NCBI GenBank assembly: GCA_041662005.1
Contig: JBAZTJ010000034.1
Span: forward strand, 1-20,477
Direction of reading: 5' to 3'
DNA length: 20,477 bases
Source of the DNA: DATHXC01 sp041662005
Lineage (GTDB): Bacteria > Pseudomonadota > Gammaproteobacteria > Burkholderiales > Methylophilaceae
The notes beneath the pieces are model-generated. The model was not told where the DNA came from. It saw only the letters and a list, made by a program, of their open reading frames with translations, and searched no databases. Of the stretch, positions 6,728 through 14,018 are shown piece by piece. The first letter of the stretch is position 1. The number at the start of each line of letters is the position of its first letter. The translations under genes and the position numbers were made by a program.

Positions 6728-8476
6728 ATGGATATTAAACAATTTGATGCAGTCATCGTCGGTGGTGGCGGTGCAGGGCTGCGTGCGGCTTTGCAGTTGT
6801 CCAAGTCCGGATTGAATACCGCGGTCATTTCCAAGGTATTCCCCACCCGTTCGCATACCGTCGCCGCGCAGGGCGGCATTGCGGCCTCGCTGGGCAATGT
6901 CGGCGGCGATAACTGGCTATGGCACATGTATGACACCATCAAGGGCTCGGATTACCTGGGCGACCAAGATGCTATCGAGTTTATGTGCAAGGGCGCAGCA
7001 GAAGCGGTGTATGAACTGGAGCATTTCGGCATGCCGTTCGACCGCATGGAAAACGGCAAGATTTACCAGCGTCCTTTCGGCGGTATGAGCCAGAATTTCG
7101 GCGAATCGCCGGTATCGAGAACCTGTGCCGCTGCCGACCGTACCGGCCACGCCATGCTGCACACGCTGTATCAGCGCAATATACAAAGTAATACCCAGTT
7201 CTTTATCGAGTGGCTGGCGCTGGACCTGATCCGCGATAGCGAAGGCACGGTACTTGGCCTGACCGCCATGGAGATGGAAACCGGTGAAGTCAGCATCTTC
7301 CAGGCCAAAACCACCATGTTCGCCACCGGCGGCGCAGGCCGTATTTTCCAGGCCAGTACCAATGCCTTTATCAATACCGGCGACGGCCTGGGCATGGCAG
7401 CACGTGCCGGCATCCCGCTGCAGGATATGGAATTCTGGCAGTTCCACCCCACCGGCGTAGCCGATGCCGGTGTGTTGATTTCGGAAGGGGTGCGCGGGGA
7501 AGGCGGGTACCTGGTCAATAGCGAGGGCGAGCGCTTTATGCAGCGCTATGCGCCGTCCGCGATGGATCTGGCCAGCCGCGATGTGGTATCTCGCGCCATT
7601 GCCACTGAGATCAAAGAGGGACGAGGTGTAGGCAAAAACAAGGATGCGGTGTTATTGAAGCTGGATCACCTTGACCCGGAAACCATCATGCAGAAGCTAC
7701 CGGGCATACGCGAGATTGCAATGAAGTTTGCCAATGTAGACCCTATTAATGAGCCAATTCCTGTGGTGCCTACCGCGCATTACATGATGGGAGGTATCCC
7801 CAGCAATATTCATGGCCAGGTATGTGACAACACCACTGGAAAAGCAGTGGATGGGTTTTACGCCGTGGGTGAGTGTGCCTGTGTTTCGGTGCATGGCGCA
7901 AACCGCCTGGGCTCCAACTCATTGCTGGATCTGATGGTGTTCGGTAAATCTGCCGGTTTGCATATGGCTGACTATGTGGACAAAAACCCCACGCACAAAC
8001 CTTTGCCCAGGGATGCCGCAGATCTGAGCCTGGCGCGCCTGGGTCGGTTGGACAGGCAACAAAATGGCGAAAATGTCACTGAAGTTGGCGCTGAAATGCG
8101 CCGCGTGATGCAAACGCATTGTGGCGTATTCCGCTTTCCCGAATTGTTGCAGCAAGGCGTGGAAGAGATACGGCAGGTGGCTACGCGCATCCGCCGCACT
8201 GAAATCAAGGACAAGAGCCAGGTGTTCAATACCGCCCGTATTGAGGCGCTGGAGCTGGATAACCTCATCGAAGTGGCGGTTGCCACCATGACAGCCGCGC
8301 ATGCACGCCAGGAAAGCCGCGGCTCGCATTGCCGCGAAGACTTCCCCGGTCGTGACGATGAAAAGTGGCTGACGCATTCGTTGTATTACAGCCAACAACA
8401 GAAGCTTGAGTACAAGCCGGTGGTCATGAAGCCGCTTACTGTAGAGCCGTTTCCGCTTAAACCAAGAGTTTACTAG
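6728..8476 (+). CDS. sdhA: Succinate dehydrogenase flavoprotein subunit
   Basis: A 582-residue catalytic subunit, normal in length, that oxidizes succinate to fumarate. It shows the FAD-binding VIVGGGGAGLRAAL at the N-terminus, the covalent-FAD histidine in RSHTVAAQGG (H43), the dinucleotide motif FATGGAGRIF, the substrate motif FHPTG, the catalytic-loop SEGVRGEGGYL, PTAHYMMGGIP and GANRLGSNSLLDL, and a C-terminal REDFPGRDD. All expected catalytic motifs are intact. It follows sdhD by 21 bp. Sequence style points to an oxidative SDH rather than a dedicated fumarate reductase, although complex II can be reversible. Confidence 0.97.
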   Translation: MDIKQFDAVIVGGGGAGLRAALQLSKSGLNTAVISKVFPTRSHTVAAQGGIAASLGNVGGDNWLWHMYDTIKGSDYLGDQDAIEFMCKGAAEAVYELEHFGMPFDRMENGKIYQRPFGGMSQNFGESPVSRTCAAADRTGHAMLHTLYQRNIQSNTQFFIEWLALDLIRDSEGTVLGLTAMEMETGEVSIFQAKTTMFATGGAGRIFQASTNAFINTGDGLGMAARAGIPLQDMEFWQFHPTGVADAGVLISEGVRGEGGYLVNSEGERFMQRYAPSAMDLASRDVVSRAIATEIKEGRGVGKNKDAVLLKLDHLDPETIMQKLPGIREIAMKFANVDPINEPIPVVPTAHYMMGGIPSNIHGQVCDNTTGKAVDGFYAVGECACVSVHGANRLGSNSLLDLMVFGKSAGLHMADYVDKNPTHKPLPRDAADLSLARLGRLDRQQNGENVTEVGAEMRRVMQTHCGVFRFPELLQQGVEEIRQVATRIRRTEIKDKSQVFNTARIEALELDNLIEVAVATMTAAHARQESRGSHCREDFPGRDDEKWLTHSLYYSQQQKLEYKPVVMKPLTVEPFPLKPRVY

Positions 8477-8485
8477 GAGTCTGTC

Positions 8486-9253
8486 GTGAAATTTTCCATC
8501 TATCGCTTTAACCCGGAAACCGATCTGGATCCTTACATGCAGGATTACGATATCGAGCTGCAACCGGAAGACAAAATGCTGCTGGATGCGCTGCTGCGCA
8601 TCAAAACACTGGACGACACACTCAGTCTGCGTAAATCCTGCCGTGAAGGTGTGTGCGGTTCGGACTCCATGAACATTAACGGCAAGAATGGCCTGGCTTG
8701 TGTCACCAAGCTGGAAGACCTGAAAGAGCCTGTGGAAATCAGGCCCATGCCCGGCTTGCCGGTGATTCGTGACCTGATCGTGGACATGACGCAGTTCTTC
8801 ACGCAATACAACTCGGTGAAGCCTTACCTGGTCAACAATGACCCTGAGCCGGTAACGGAGCGGCTGCAGTCGCCCGAAGATCGCGCCAAGCTGGATGGTT
8901 TGTACGAGTGCATCCTGTGCGGAGCCTGCACTACCTCATGCCCGTCATTCTGGTGGAACCCTGACAAATTTGTTGGCCCTGCAGGCTTGCTGCAGGCATA
9001 TCGCTTTATTGCCGATAGCCGTGACCAGGCAACCGAAGAGCGCCTGGAAAACCTTGAGGATCCGTATCGTCTGTACAAATGCCACAACATCATGAATTGC
9101 GTGGATGTTTGCCCTAAAGGCCTGAGTCCGGCCAAGGCCATCGGCAAGATCAAGGAAATGAAAATGAAGGGTTTACAGGCATCGCCAGGCAAATTCAAAC
9201 CTGCGGAGAAATCCGGTCAGCATAAAGAAATTTCCATCAAGCGGGTGGACTGA
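8486..9253 (+). CDS. sdhB: Succinate dehydrogenase iron-sulfur subunit
   Basis: A 255-residue electron-transfer subunit starting at GTG 8486, with AGGAG overlapping the sdhA stop. The [2Fe-2S] domain has SCREGVCGSD (C52, C57, D60) and a later C72 in GLAC. The asparagine-free ligand pattern C-C-D-C is the one known from E. coli SdhB. The C-terminal domain has CILCGACTTSCPS and CHNIMNCVDVCPKGLSP, the ligands of the [4Fe-4S] and [3Fe-4S] clusters. It is about 15-20 residues longer than E. coli SdhB, through a Lys-rich tail ending in KRVD. Confidence 0.97.
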   Translation: MKFSIYRFNPETDLDPYMQDYDIELQPEDKMLLDALLRIKTLDDTLSLRKSCREGVCGSDSMNINGKNGLACVTKLEDLKEPVEIRPMPGLPVIRDLIVDMTQFFTQYNSVKPYLVNNDPEPVTERLQSPEDRAKLDGLYECILCGACTTSCPSFWWNPDKFVGPAGLLQAYRFIADSRDQATEERLENLEDPYRLYKCHNIMNCVDVCPKGLSPAKAIGKIKEMKMKGLQASPGKFKPAEKSGQHKEISIKRVD

Positions 9254-9255
9254 CC

Positions 9256-9504
9256 ATGGAAACCAGCACCAGGCGCATGGTGTGGCGCTGCCGCAGGGGC
9301 TTGCTGGAGCTGGATCTGTTGCTAGGGAAATTTGTAGTGCAGGACTTTGCGGCAATGACCACGGCGCAGCTGCAGATACTGGATAAATTGCTGGATTTCC
9401 CGGATAACGAGTTGCTGGACCTGGTTACGGACAGGGTGCAAACGGCAGATGCCGACACCCGGGAAATGTTGCAGTTGATACGTGGTTTGCAAGAAAAGCG
9501 CTGA
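9256..9504 (+). CDS. sdhE: FAD assembly factor SdhE
   Basis: An 82-residue SdhE/YgfY family protein starting 2 nt after the sdhB stop. The family motif RGxxE is present as RRGLLELD near residue 14, followed by a small helical domain. SdhE promotes covalent flavin attachment to SdhA, so its place at the end of sdhCDAB fits. Length and motif are both typical. Confidence 0.93.
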   Translation: METSTRRMVWRCRRGLLELDLLLGKFVVQDFAAMTTAQLQILDKLLDFPDNELLDLVTDRVQTADADTREMLQLIRGLQEKR

Positions 9505-9579
9505 ACTGAAGCAAGTGTGATCAAAATAAAAATAAGTAGTTTTACCGGATGCAATCATGCATTTGAGTAAACCCTGATT

Positions 9580-9586
9580 AGAGGAG
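9580..9586 (+). promoter_or_regulatory. Strong ribosome binding site of the second CitE-like gene
   Basis: AGAGGAG ends 5 nt before ATG 9592 and fixes that start. It is stronger than most in the operon and follows an 87-bp gap after sdhE, the largest gap inside the run. The lyase/ligase part may therefore be translated, or separately transcribed, at its own level. I see no convincing promoter or terminator in the gap. Confidence 0.6.
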
Positions 9587-9591
9587 TTGAT

Positions 9592-10767
9592 ATGGTAACA
9601 AACCAATCCATTGCATCTGAGCTGACTGCTACTGAAGTAAGCAATGACTCTGCGGCTGAGCCAGTACAGGCCTTCAACAAGGAAATCCTGGGCGACTACT
9701 GGCCAGGGATACAGCTGTATTATCCGCCGGTGAAATATGCCCCTTCTCTAGGGATATATGAGGACCTGGAAGCAGCTGCTGCGCGCATGAAACGGCATGC
9801 CCATAACACGCCTGCCCACACACTGATATTCGATCTGGAAGACGGTTGCCGCCAGAAGGAAATGAGCCGCCAGCTGTTACGCCAGGAGTTGCCGCAGTTC
9901 AGCCGTGAAAGAGACGTGACCATCGCTATTCGCGTCAATCCTTTCCGTACCGAGGAGTATGAGCTGGATATGGCCATGGTGCGGGATATGGCCGACCACA
10001 TAGATGTCATCATGCTGTCCAAGGCTGGTGAAGCCTATGGCGCGGCCGAGGTCAGGGATCTTTCCAGTACTCTGTTTGGACTCAATAGCCACATCACTAT
10101 CCAGCCGATTATTGAACACCCCAAGTCGCTGAAAATTGCCCCTGACCTGATGCAATACAACACAGTCAAACATGTGGTGTTCGGTATCCATGACTTTTCC
10201 AAGGCCATGGGGATCAAGATTACGCCTGAGCACTGGACTACCGAGCTTTCCTACTTTCTCAACCAGATCATGTTTGAAGCGCGCATTGCCGGTAAGGGCG
10301 TGATAGGCGGGGTGGAAACGTTAATAGGCTCCAGCAGCATGCCCGAGAAATTTGTCGAGCCGAATGACGTCAGGCGCTGGCTCGACCTGCATGGTGAAAA
10401 TGAGTCGCGCATCGTTTACAAACACGCCTGCCAGGAAGCCGCCATGGGCCTGACCGGCAAGCAGGTAATACATCCTGGCCACATACATCTGTGCAAGGTG
10501 GCTTACGTGCCTTCCCCTACAGAGGTGCAGCATAAAATCAAGATACTCAAGGCAGCCATTGAAGCTGATGCATTGCTGAGTGGCGCTATCCGTTTTGAAG
10601 GCGAGATGCTTGATCCACCCATGTTCGGTAAAGCCCTGCAGACCTTGTTGCGGGCAAAGGCACTGCGGGCATTGAACCGCGAAGATACAAGCTTTGCCAT
10701 GACGGTACTACAATTAATGCCGACTCAGGTAATCCGCGAAAACTGGCCATATGGAGTAATACTGTGA
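9592..10767 (+). CDS. Divergent, long CitE-like acyl-CoA lyase (HpcH/HpaI aldolase superfamily)
   Basis: A 391-residue protein, about 80-100 residues longer than ordinary CitE or malyl-CoA lyases. The TIM-barrel signature is complete: DLEDG at 81-84, the substrate Arg in AIRVNPF (R114), a barrel Lys in MLSKAG (K144), the metal Glu of IIEHP (E175), the Asp of FGIHDFSKAMG (D201) and VIHPGHIHL later. Extra sequence includes an N-terminal extension of about 40 residues and a C-terminal helical part after the barrel. Family enzymes cleave 3-hydroxyacyl-CoA (malyl-, citramalyl-, methylmalyl-, citryl-CoA) into acetyl- or propionyl-CoA and an oxoacid. The adjacent ligase gene overlaps by 4 nt (GTGA), so the ligase probably makes the CoA ester that this enzyme cleaves. 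I do not recognise a characterised orthologue; the substrate is unknown. Confidence 0.8.
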   Translation: MVTNQSIASELTATEVSNDSAAEPVQAFNKEILGDYWPGIQLYYPPVKYAPSLGIYEDLEAAAARMKRHAHNTPAHTLIFDLEDGCRQKEMSRQLLRQELPQFSRERDVTIAIRVNPFRTEEYELDMAMVRDMADHIDVIMLSKAGEAYGAAEVRDLSSTLFGLNSHITIQPIIEHPKSLKIAPDLMQYNTVKHVVFGIHDFSKAMGIKITPEHWTTELSYFLNQIMFEARIAGKGVIGGVETLIGSSSMPEKFVEPNDVRRWLDLHGENESRIVYKHACQEAAMGLTGKQVIHPGHIHLCKVAYVPSPTEVQHKIKILKAAIEADALLSGAIRFEGEMLDPPMFGKALQTLLRAKALRALNREDTSFAMTVLQLMPTQVIRENWPYGVIL

Positions 10768-12437
10768 AATCTGCGAGCCAACAAACGAACCCACCCATCA
10801 CACTTGCCTCCTTTGCGCCATGGGTATGGCAACTGCCGGAATACTTCAATATCGGGGTGGCGTGTAGCGATGCCCATCTGGGCAGTGCCATAGAGAACCA
10901 TCCTGCCATGATCGTGGAAGATGATCAGTTGGGTACTTCGAAAATTACCTTTATCGAGCTGGCGCACCAGACCAGCCGCTTTGGCCAGTTGCTGCGCAAT
11001 ATGGAGGTCAAGGCTGGTGATCGCGTACTGATACGCCTGCCTAACTGCCTGGATTACCCGATTGCCTTTCTGGGGGCCATGAAGCGCGGCGCGATTTCCG
11101 TGCCTACCTCCACCTTGCTCACCAGCGAAGAGGTGCTCTACCTGGCGCGCGATTCCCGTGCTGCGGTGCTGGTGACTGACAAAGCCATGTGGAAAGATCT
11201 GTACGATAAGCTGGGTGAGCTGCCAAATCTGCGCCATGTGTTGTTGTCCGGCCCGGGAGATATTATTCCGGTGGCTGGGCTCAATGTGCTGGACCTGGCC
11301 CAGGCGCTGGCTGGTATCAGTGAATGGCTCAAGCCTTACGCAACCAAGGCGGAAGACCCGGCTTACTTGGTGTATACATCGGGCACGACCGGCTACCCAA
11401 AAGGCGTGTTGCATGCACACCGTGCGCTGATAGGCCGTAAGCCGGCCACGACTTACTGGTTCGACTTTGCTACTGAAAATGCATCAGGGGAGCCGGATCG
11501 CATCATGCACTCAGGCAAGTTCAACTGGACTTACGTGCTGGGCTCCGGACTGATGGATCCGCTCTACCTGGGTAAAACCGTGATCGTGTTCGAGGGTAAG
11601 AATGACGCCAACACCTGGCCACGACTGATTGCCAAGCACAATGCCACCATCTTTGTCGGCGTGCCTACCATCTATCGCCAGATATTGCAGAAAAGCACGT
11701 TTACCCAAGCTGACGTGCCTAGCCTACGCCACTGCATGAGTGCAGGTGAGCATCTGTCCGATGAGGTGCTACAACAATGGCGCGAGCGTTTTGGCGGCGA
11801 TATTTATGAAGCGGTCGGCATGTCGGAGTTTTCATATTACCTGTGCCAGACCAAGTCGCGGCCCATCCGCCCCGGTTCCGCCGGTTTTCCACAGCCTGGC
11901 CACGATATCCGCCTGCTGGACCCGGAAACCATGCAACCGGTAAACCCGGGTGAAGAGGGCATGATCTGCGTGCCAGAAAATGACCCTGGCCTGTTTCTGG
12001 AGTACTGGAACATGCCCGAGGAAACCGCCAAGCTCAAGCATGATGGCTGGTTCTTTACCGGCGACTATGCGCGCTACGATCATGACGGCTATATCTGGTT
12101 CCTCGGTCGCAAGGATGACATCATCAAGAGCTTCGGTTACCGGGTATCACCCTATGAAATCGAGCGTGTATTAAAATCGCACCCCAGCGTGGCGGATTGC
12201 GCATCGGTGGCGGAAGAAATTGAAACCGACAAAGTGTTAGTGGTGGCTTACATCATTCTGCGCCCTGATGCCGCGGCCACACCGGATGAATTGCTGGCTT
12301 TTGGCAAAGAGCATCTGGCATCCTACAAAGCACCCAAGACCGTGTATTTCGCCAAGGATTTTCCGCGCACCAAGAATGGCAAGATACTCCGGCGCGAGAT
12401 CACCCCGGATATCGCCATAGCCAAATCCAGCAGATAA
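10764..12437 (+). CDS. AMP-forming acyl-CoA ligase (ANL superfamily), probably for a hydroxy-dicarboxylic acid
   Basis: A 557-residue adenylate-forming enzyme starting at GTG 10764, overlapping the lyase stop by 4 nt. It contains the P-loop YTSGTTGYPKGVLHAHRAL (near residue 205), VGVPTIYRQIL, the AMP motif YEAVGMSEFSYY, WFFTGDYARYDHDGYIWFLGRKDD, the hinge KSFGYRVSPYEIE and the catalytic C-terminal Lys in RTKNGKILRR (K540). It is therefore likely active. By overall look it resembles benzoate/medium-chain type ligases, but no aromatic catabolism genes are near. Coupling to a CitE-like lyase suggests an acid whose CoA ester is cleaved by that lyase, for example citramalate, malate or citrate. 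That substrate is inference. Confidence 0.85.
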   Translation: MKSASQQTNPPITLASFAPWVWQLPEYFNIGVACSDAHLGSAIENHPAMIVEDDQLGTSKITFIELAHQTSRFGQLLRNMEVKAGDRVLIRLPNCLDYPIAFLGAMKRGAISVPTSTLLTSEEVLYLARDSRAAVLVTDKAMWKDLYDKLGELPNLRHVLLSGPGDIIPVAGLNVLDLAQALAGISEWLKPYATKAEDPAYLVYTSGTTGYPKGVLHAHRALIGRKPATTYWFDFATENASGEPDRIMHSGKFNWTYVLGSGLMDPLYLGKTVIVFEGKNDANTWPRLIAKHNATIFVGVPTIYRQILQKSTFTQADVPSLRHCMSAGEHLSDEVLQQWRERFGGDIYEAVGMSEFSYYLCQTKSRPIRPGSAGFPQPGHDIRLLDPETMQPVNPGEEGMICVPENDPGLFLEYWNMPEETAKLKHDGWFFTGDYARYDHDGYIWFLGRKDDIIKSFGYRVSPYEIERVLKSHPSVADCASVAEEIETDKVLVVAYIILRPDAAATPDELLAFGKEHLASYKAPKTVYFAKDFPRTKNGKILRREITPDIAIAKSSR

Positions 12438-12470
12438 AACCAATAGATAGATTGAACGAGACCAGCAAGC

Positions 12471-13994
12471 ATGCAAACCATACGCGAAGAGGACTTTATA
12501 GAGAGCATTGCAGATGCACTGCAATACATCTCCTATTATCATCCGCTTGATTATATCCAGGCGCTGGATGCAGCCTATCAGCGCGAGCAGTCACCAGCGG
12601 CCAAAGACGCCATTGCGCAGATACTCACCAACTCGCGCATGTGTGCCGAGGGGCGCCGCCCGATTTGTCAGGATACCGGCATCGTGGTGGCGTTCGTCAA
12701 GGTGGGCATGGATATTCACTGGCAGGCCAGCAGAAGCGTAGAAGATATGGTGAATGAGGGCGTCAGGCGCGCTTACACCAATATCGATAACCCGTTGCGG
12801 GCTTCGATAGTCAGCGACCCTGCCGGAGCCAGAAAGAATACACGCGATAACACCCCGGCAATCACCCATATCTCCCTGGTCCCCGGCAATACCGTGGAAG
12901 TGAGCATTGCCGCCAAGGGTGGCGGTTCCGAGAATAAAGCCAAGTTTGCCATGCTCAACCCCAATGACAGCCTGGTGGACTGGGTGCTGAAGACAGTACC
13001 TACCATGGGCGCCGGCTGGTGCCCGCCGGGCATGCTGGGCATAGGTATAGGCGGCACGGCAGAAAAAGCCATGCTCATGGCCAAAGAGTCATTGATGGAG
13101 CCCATCAACATTCAGGAATTACAGGCGCGCGGAGCCAGCAATAGGGTGGAAGAGCTGCGCCTGGAGTTGTACGACAAGGTCAATGCGCTGGGCATAGGTG
13201 CACAGGGGCTGGGCGGTCTCACCACGGTACTGGATGTGAAGATACTGGATTACCCCACCCATGCGGCTTCATTGCCCATCGCTATTATTCCCAATTGCGC
13301 CGCAACCCGGCATGTACACTTTGTGCTGGATGGCAGCGGGCCGGCAAACTTGGTCCCGCCGGATCTGGAGGCATGGCCCAAAGTGACATGGGTACCTGCT
13401 GCAGATGCCAGGCGCGTAGACCTCGATAGCGTCACCCGTGAGCAGGTCGCCTCCTGGCAACCGGGAGAAACCCTGTTGCTCAACGGCAAACTGCTGACCG
13501 GACGCGATGCTGCCCACAAGCGTATTGCCGAGCTGTTTGCACAAGGCAAAGCCTTGCCAGACAGTGTCGATTTCACCAACCGCTTTATCTACTACGTCGG
13601 CCCGGTTGATCCGGTGCGGGAAGAGGTGGTCGGGCCAGCAGGGCCAACCACAGCCACGCGCATGGATAAATATACCGACATGATGCTGGATAAAACCGGC
13701 CTGCTGGGCATGATAGGCAAGGCTGAGCGTGGCCCGGCGACTGTTGAGTCGATACGCCAGCATAAATCGGTGTACCTGATGGCCGTGGGTGGCGCTGCCT
13801 ACCTGGTGTCTAAAGCCATCAAGTCTTCACGCGTGGTAGCTTTCGCCGACCTCGGCATGGAGGCCATCTACGAGTTTGAGGTGAAGGATATGCCCGTCAC
13901 TGTCGCTGTCGATTCCACCGGTAACTCGGTGCATGAGACCGGCCCCGCGCTGTGGAAAAGCAAAATTAACGAAATCCCGGTAGTCGTAGCTTAA
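12471..13994 (+). CDS. Class I fumarate hydratase (iron-sulfur), possible mesaconase
   Basis: A 507-residue oxygen-sensitive-type fumarase, the usual length for class I. The three cysteines expected to hold the [4Fe-4S] cluster are visible: C66 (ICQDTG), C184 (GWCPPGMLGIGIGG) and C276 (NCAATRH). It interconverts fumarate and malate. Several class I fumarases (E. coli FumA, FumB and FumD, and a Burkholderia xenovorans enzyme) are known to also convert mesaconate and (S)-citramalate. That matters here because a mesaconyl-CoA hydratase and two CitE-like lyases share the locus. It starts 33 bp after the ligase gene and is followed 24 bp later by acnB, so it belongs to the same operon. Fumarase activity is secure; mesaconase activity is inferred. 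Confidence 0.93.
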   Translation: MQTIREEDFIESIADALQYISYYHPLDYIQALDAAYQREQSPAAKDAIAQILTNSRMCAEGRRPICQDTGIVVAFVKVGMDIHWQASRSVEDMVNEGVRRAYTNIDNPLRASIVSDPAGARKNTRDNTPAITHISLVPGNTVEVSIAAKGGGSENKAKFAMLNPNDSLVDWVLKTVPTMGAGWCPPGMLGIGIGGTAEKAMLMAKESLMEPINIQELQARGASNRVEELRLELYDKVNALGIGAQGLGGLTTVLDVKILDYPTHAASLPIAIIPNCAATRHVHFVLDGSGPANLVPPDLEAWPKVTWVPAADARRVDLDSVTREQVASWQPGETLLLNGKLLTGRDAAHKRIAELFAQGKALPDSVDFTNRFIYYVGPVDPVREEVVGPAGPTTATRMDKYTDMMLDKTGLLGMIGKAERGPATVESIRQHKSVYLMAVGGAAYLVSKAIKSSRVVAFADLGMEAIYEFEVKDMPVTVAVDSTGNSVHETGPALWKSKINEIPVVVA

Positions 13995-14018
13995 GCTTTA
14001 TAGAAATGAATTGAACCC

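Noticed and set aside
7919..8806. Long minus-strand open frame (295 codons) opposite sdhA and sdhB
   Set aside because: It is antisense to two genes with intact family motifs, its translation shows no recognisable domain, and several similar antisense frames occur in this GC-rich-codon DNA.
9549..9562. Small inverted repeat ATGCA/TGCAT between sdhE and the long lyase gene
   Set aside because: Five-bp arms in a short gap are within chance expectation and there is no promoter or terminator around them.
10725..11420. Minus-strand open frame (231 codons) opposite the CoA ligase
   Set aside because: Shadow of the clearly coding ligase frame, with His/Gln-rich composition typical of antisense translation.
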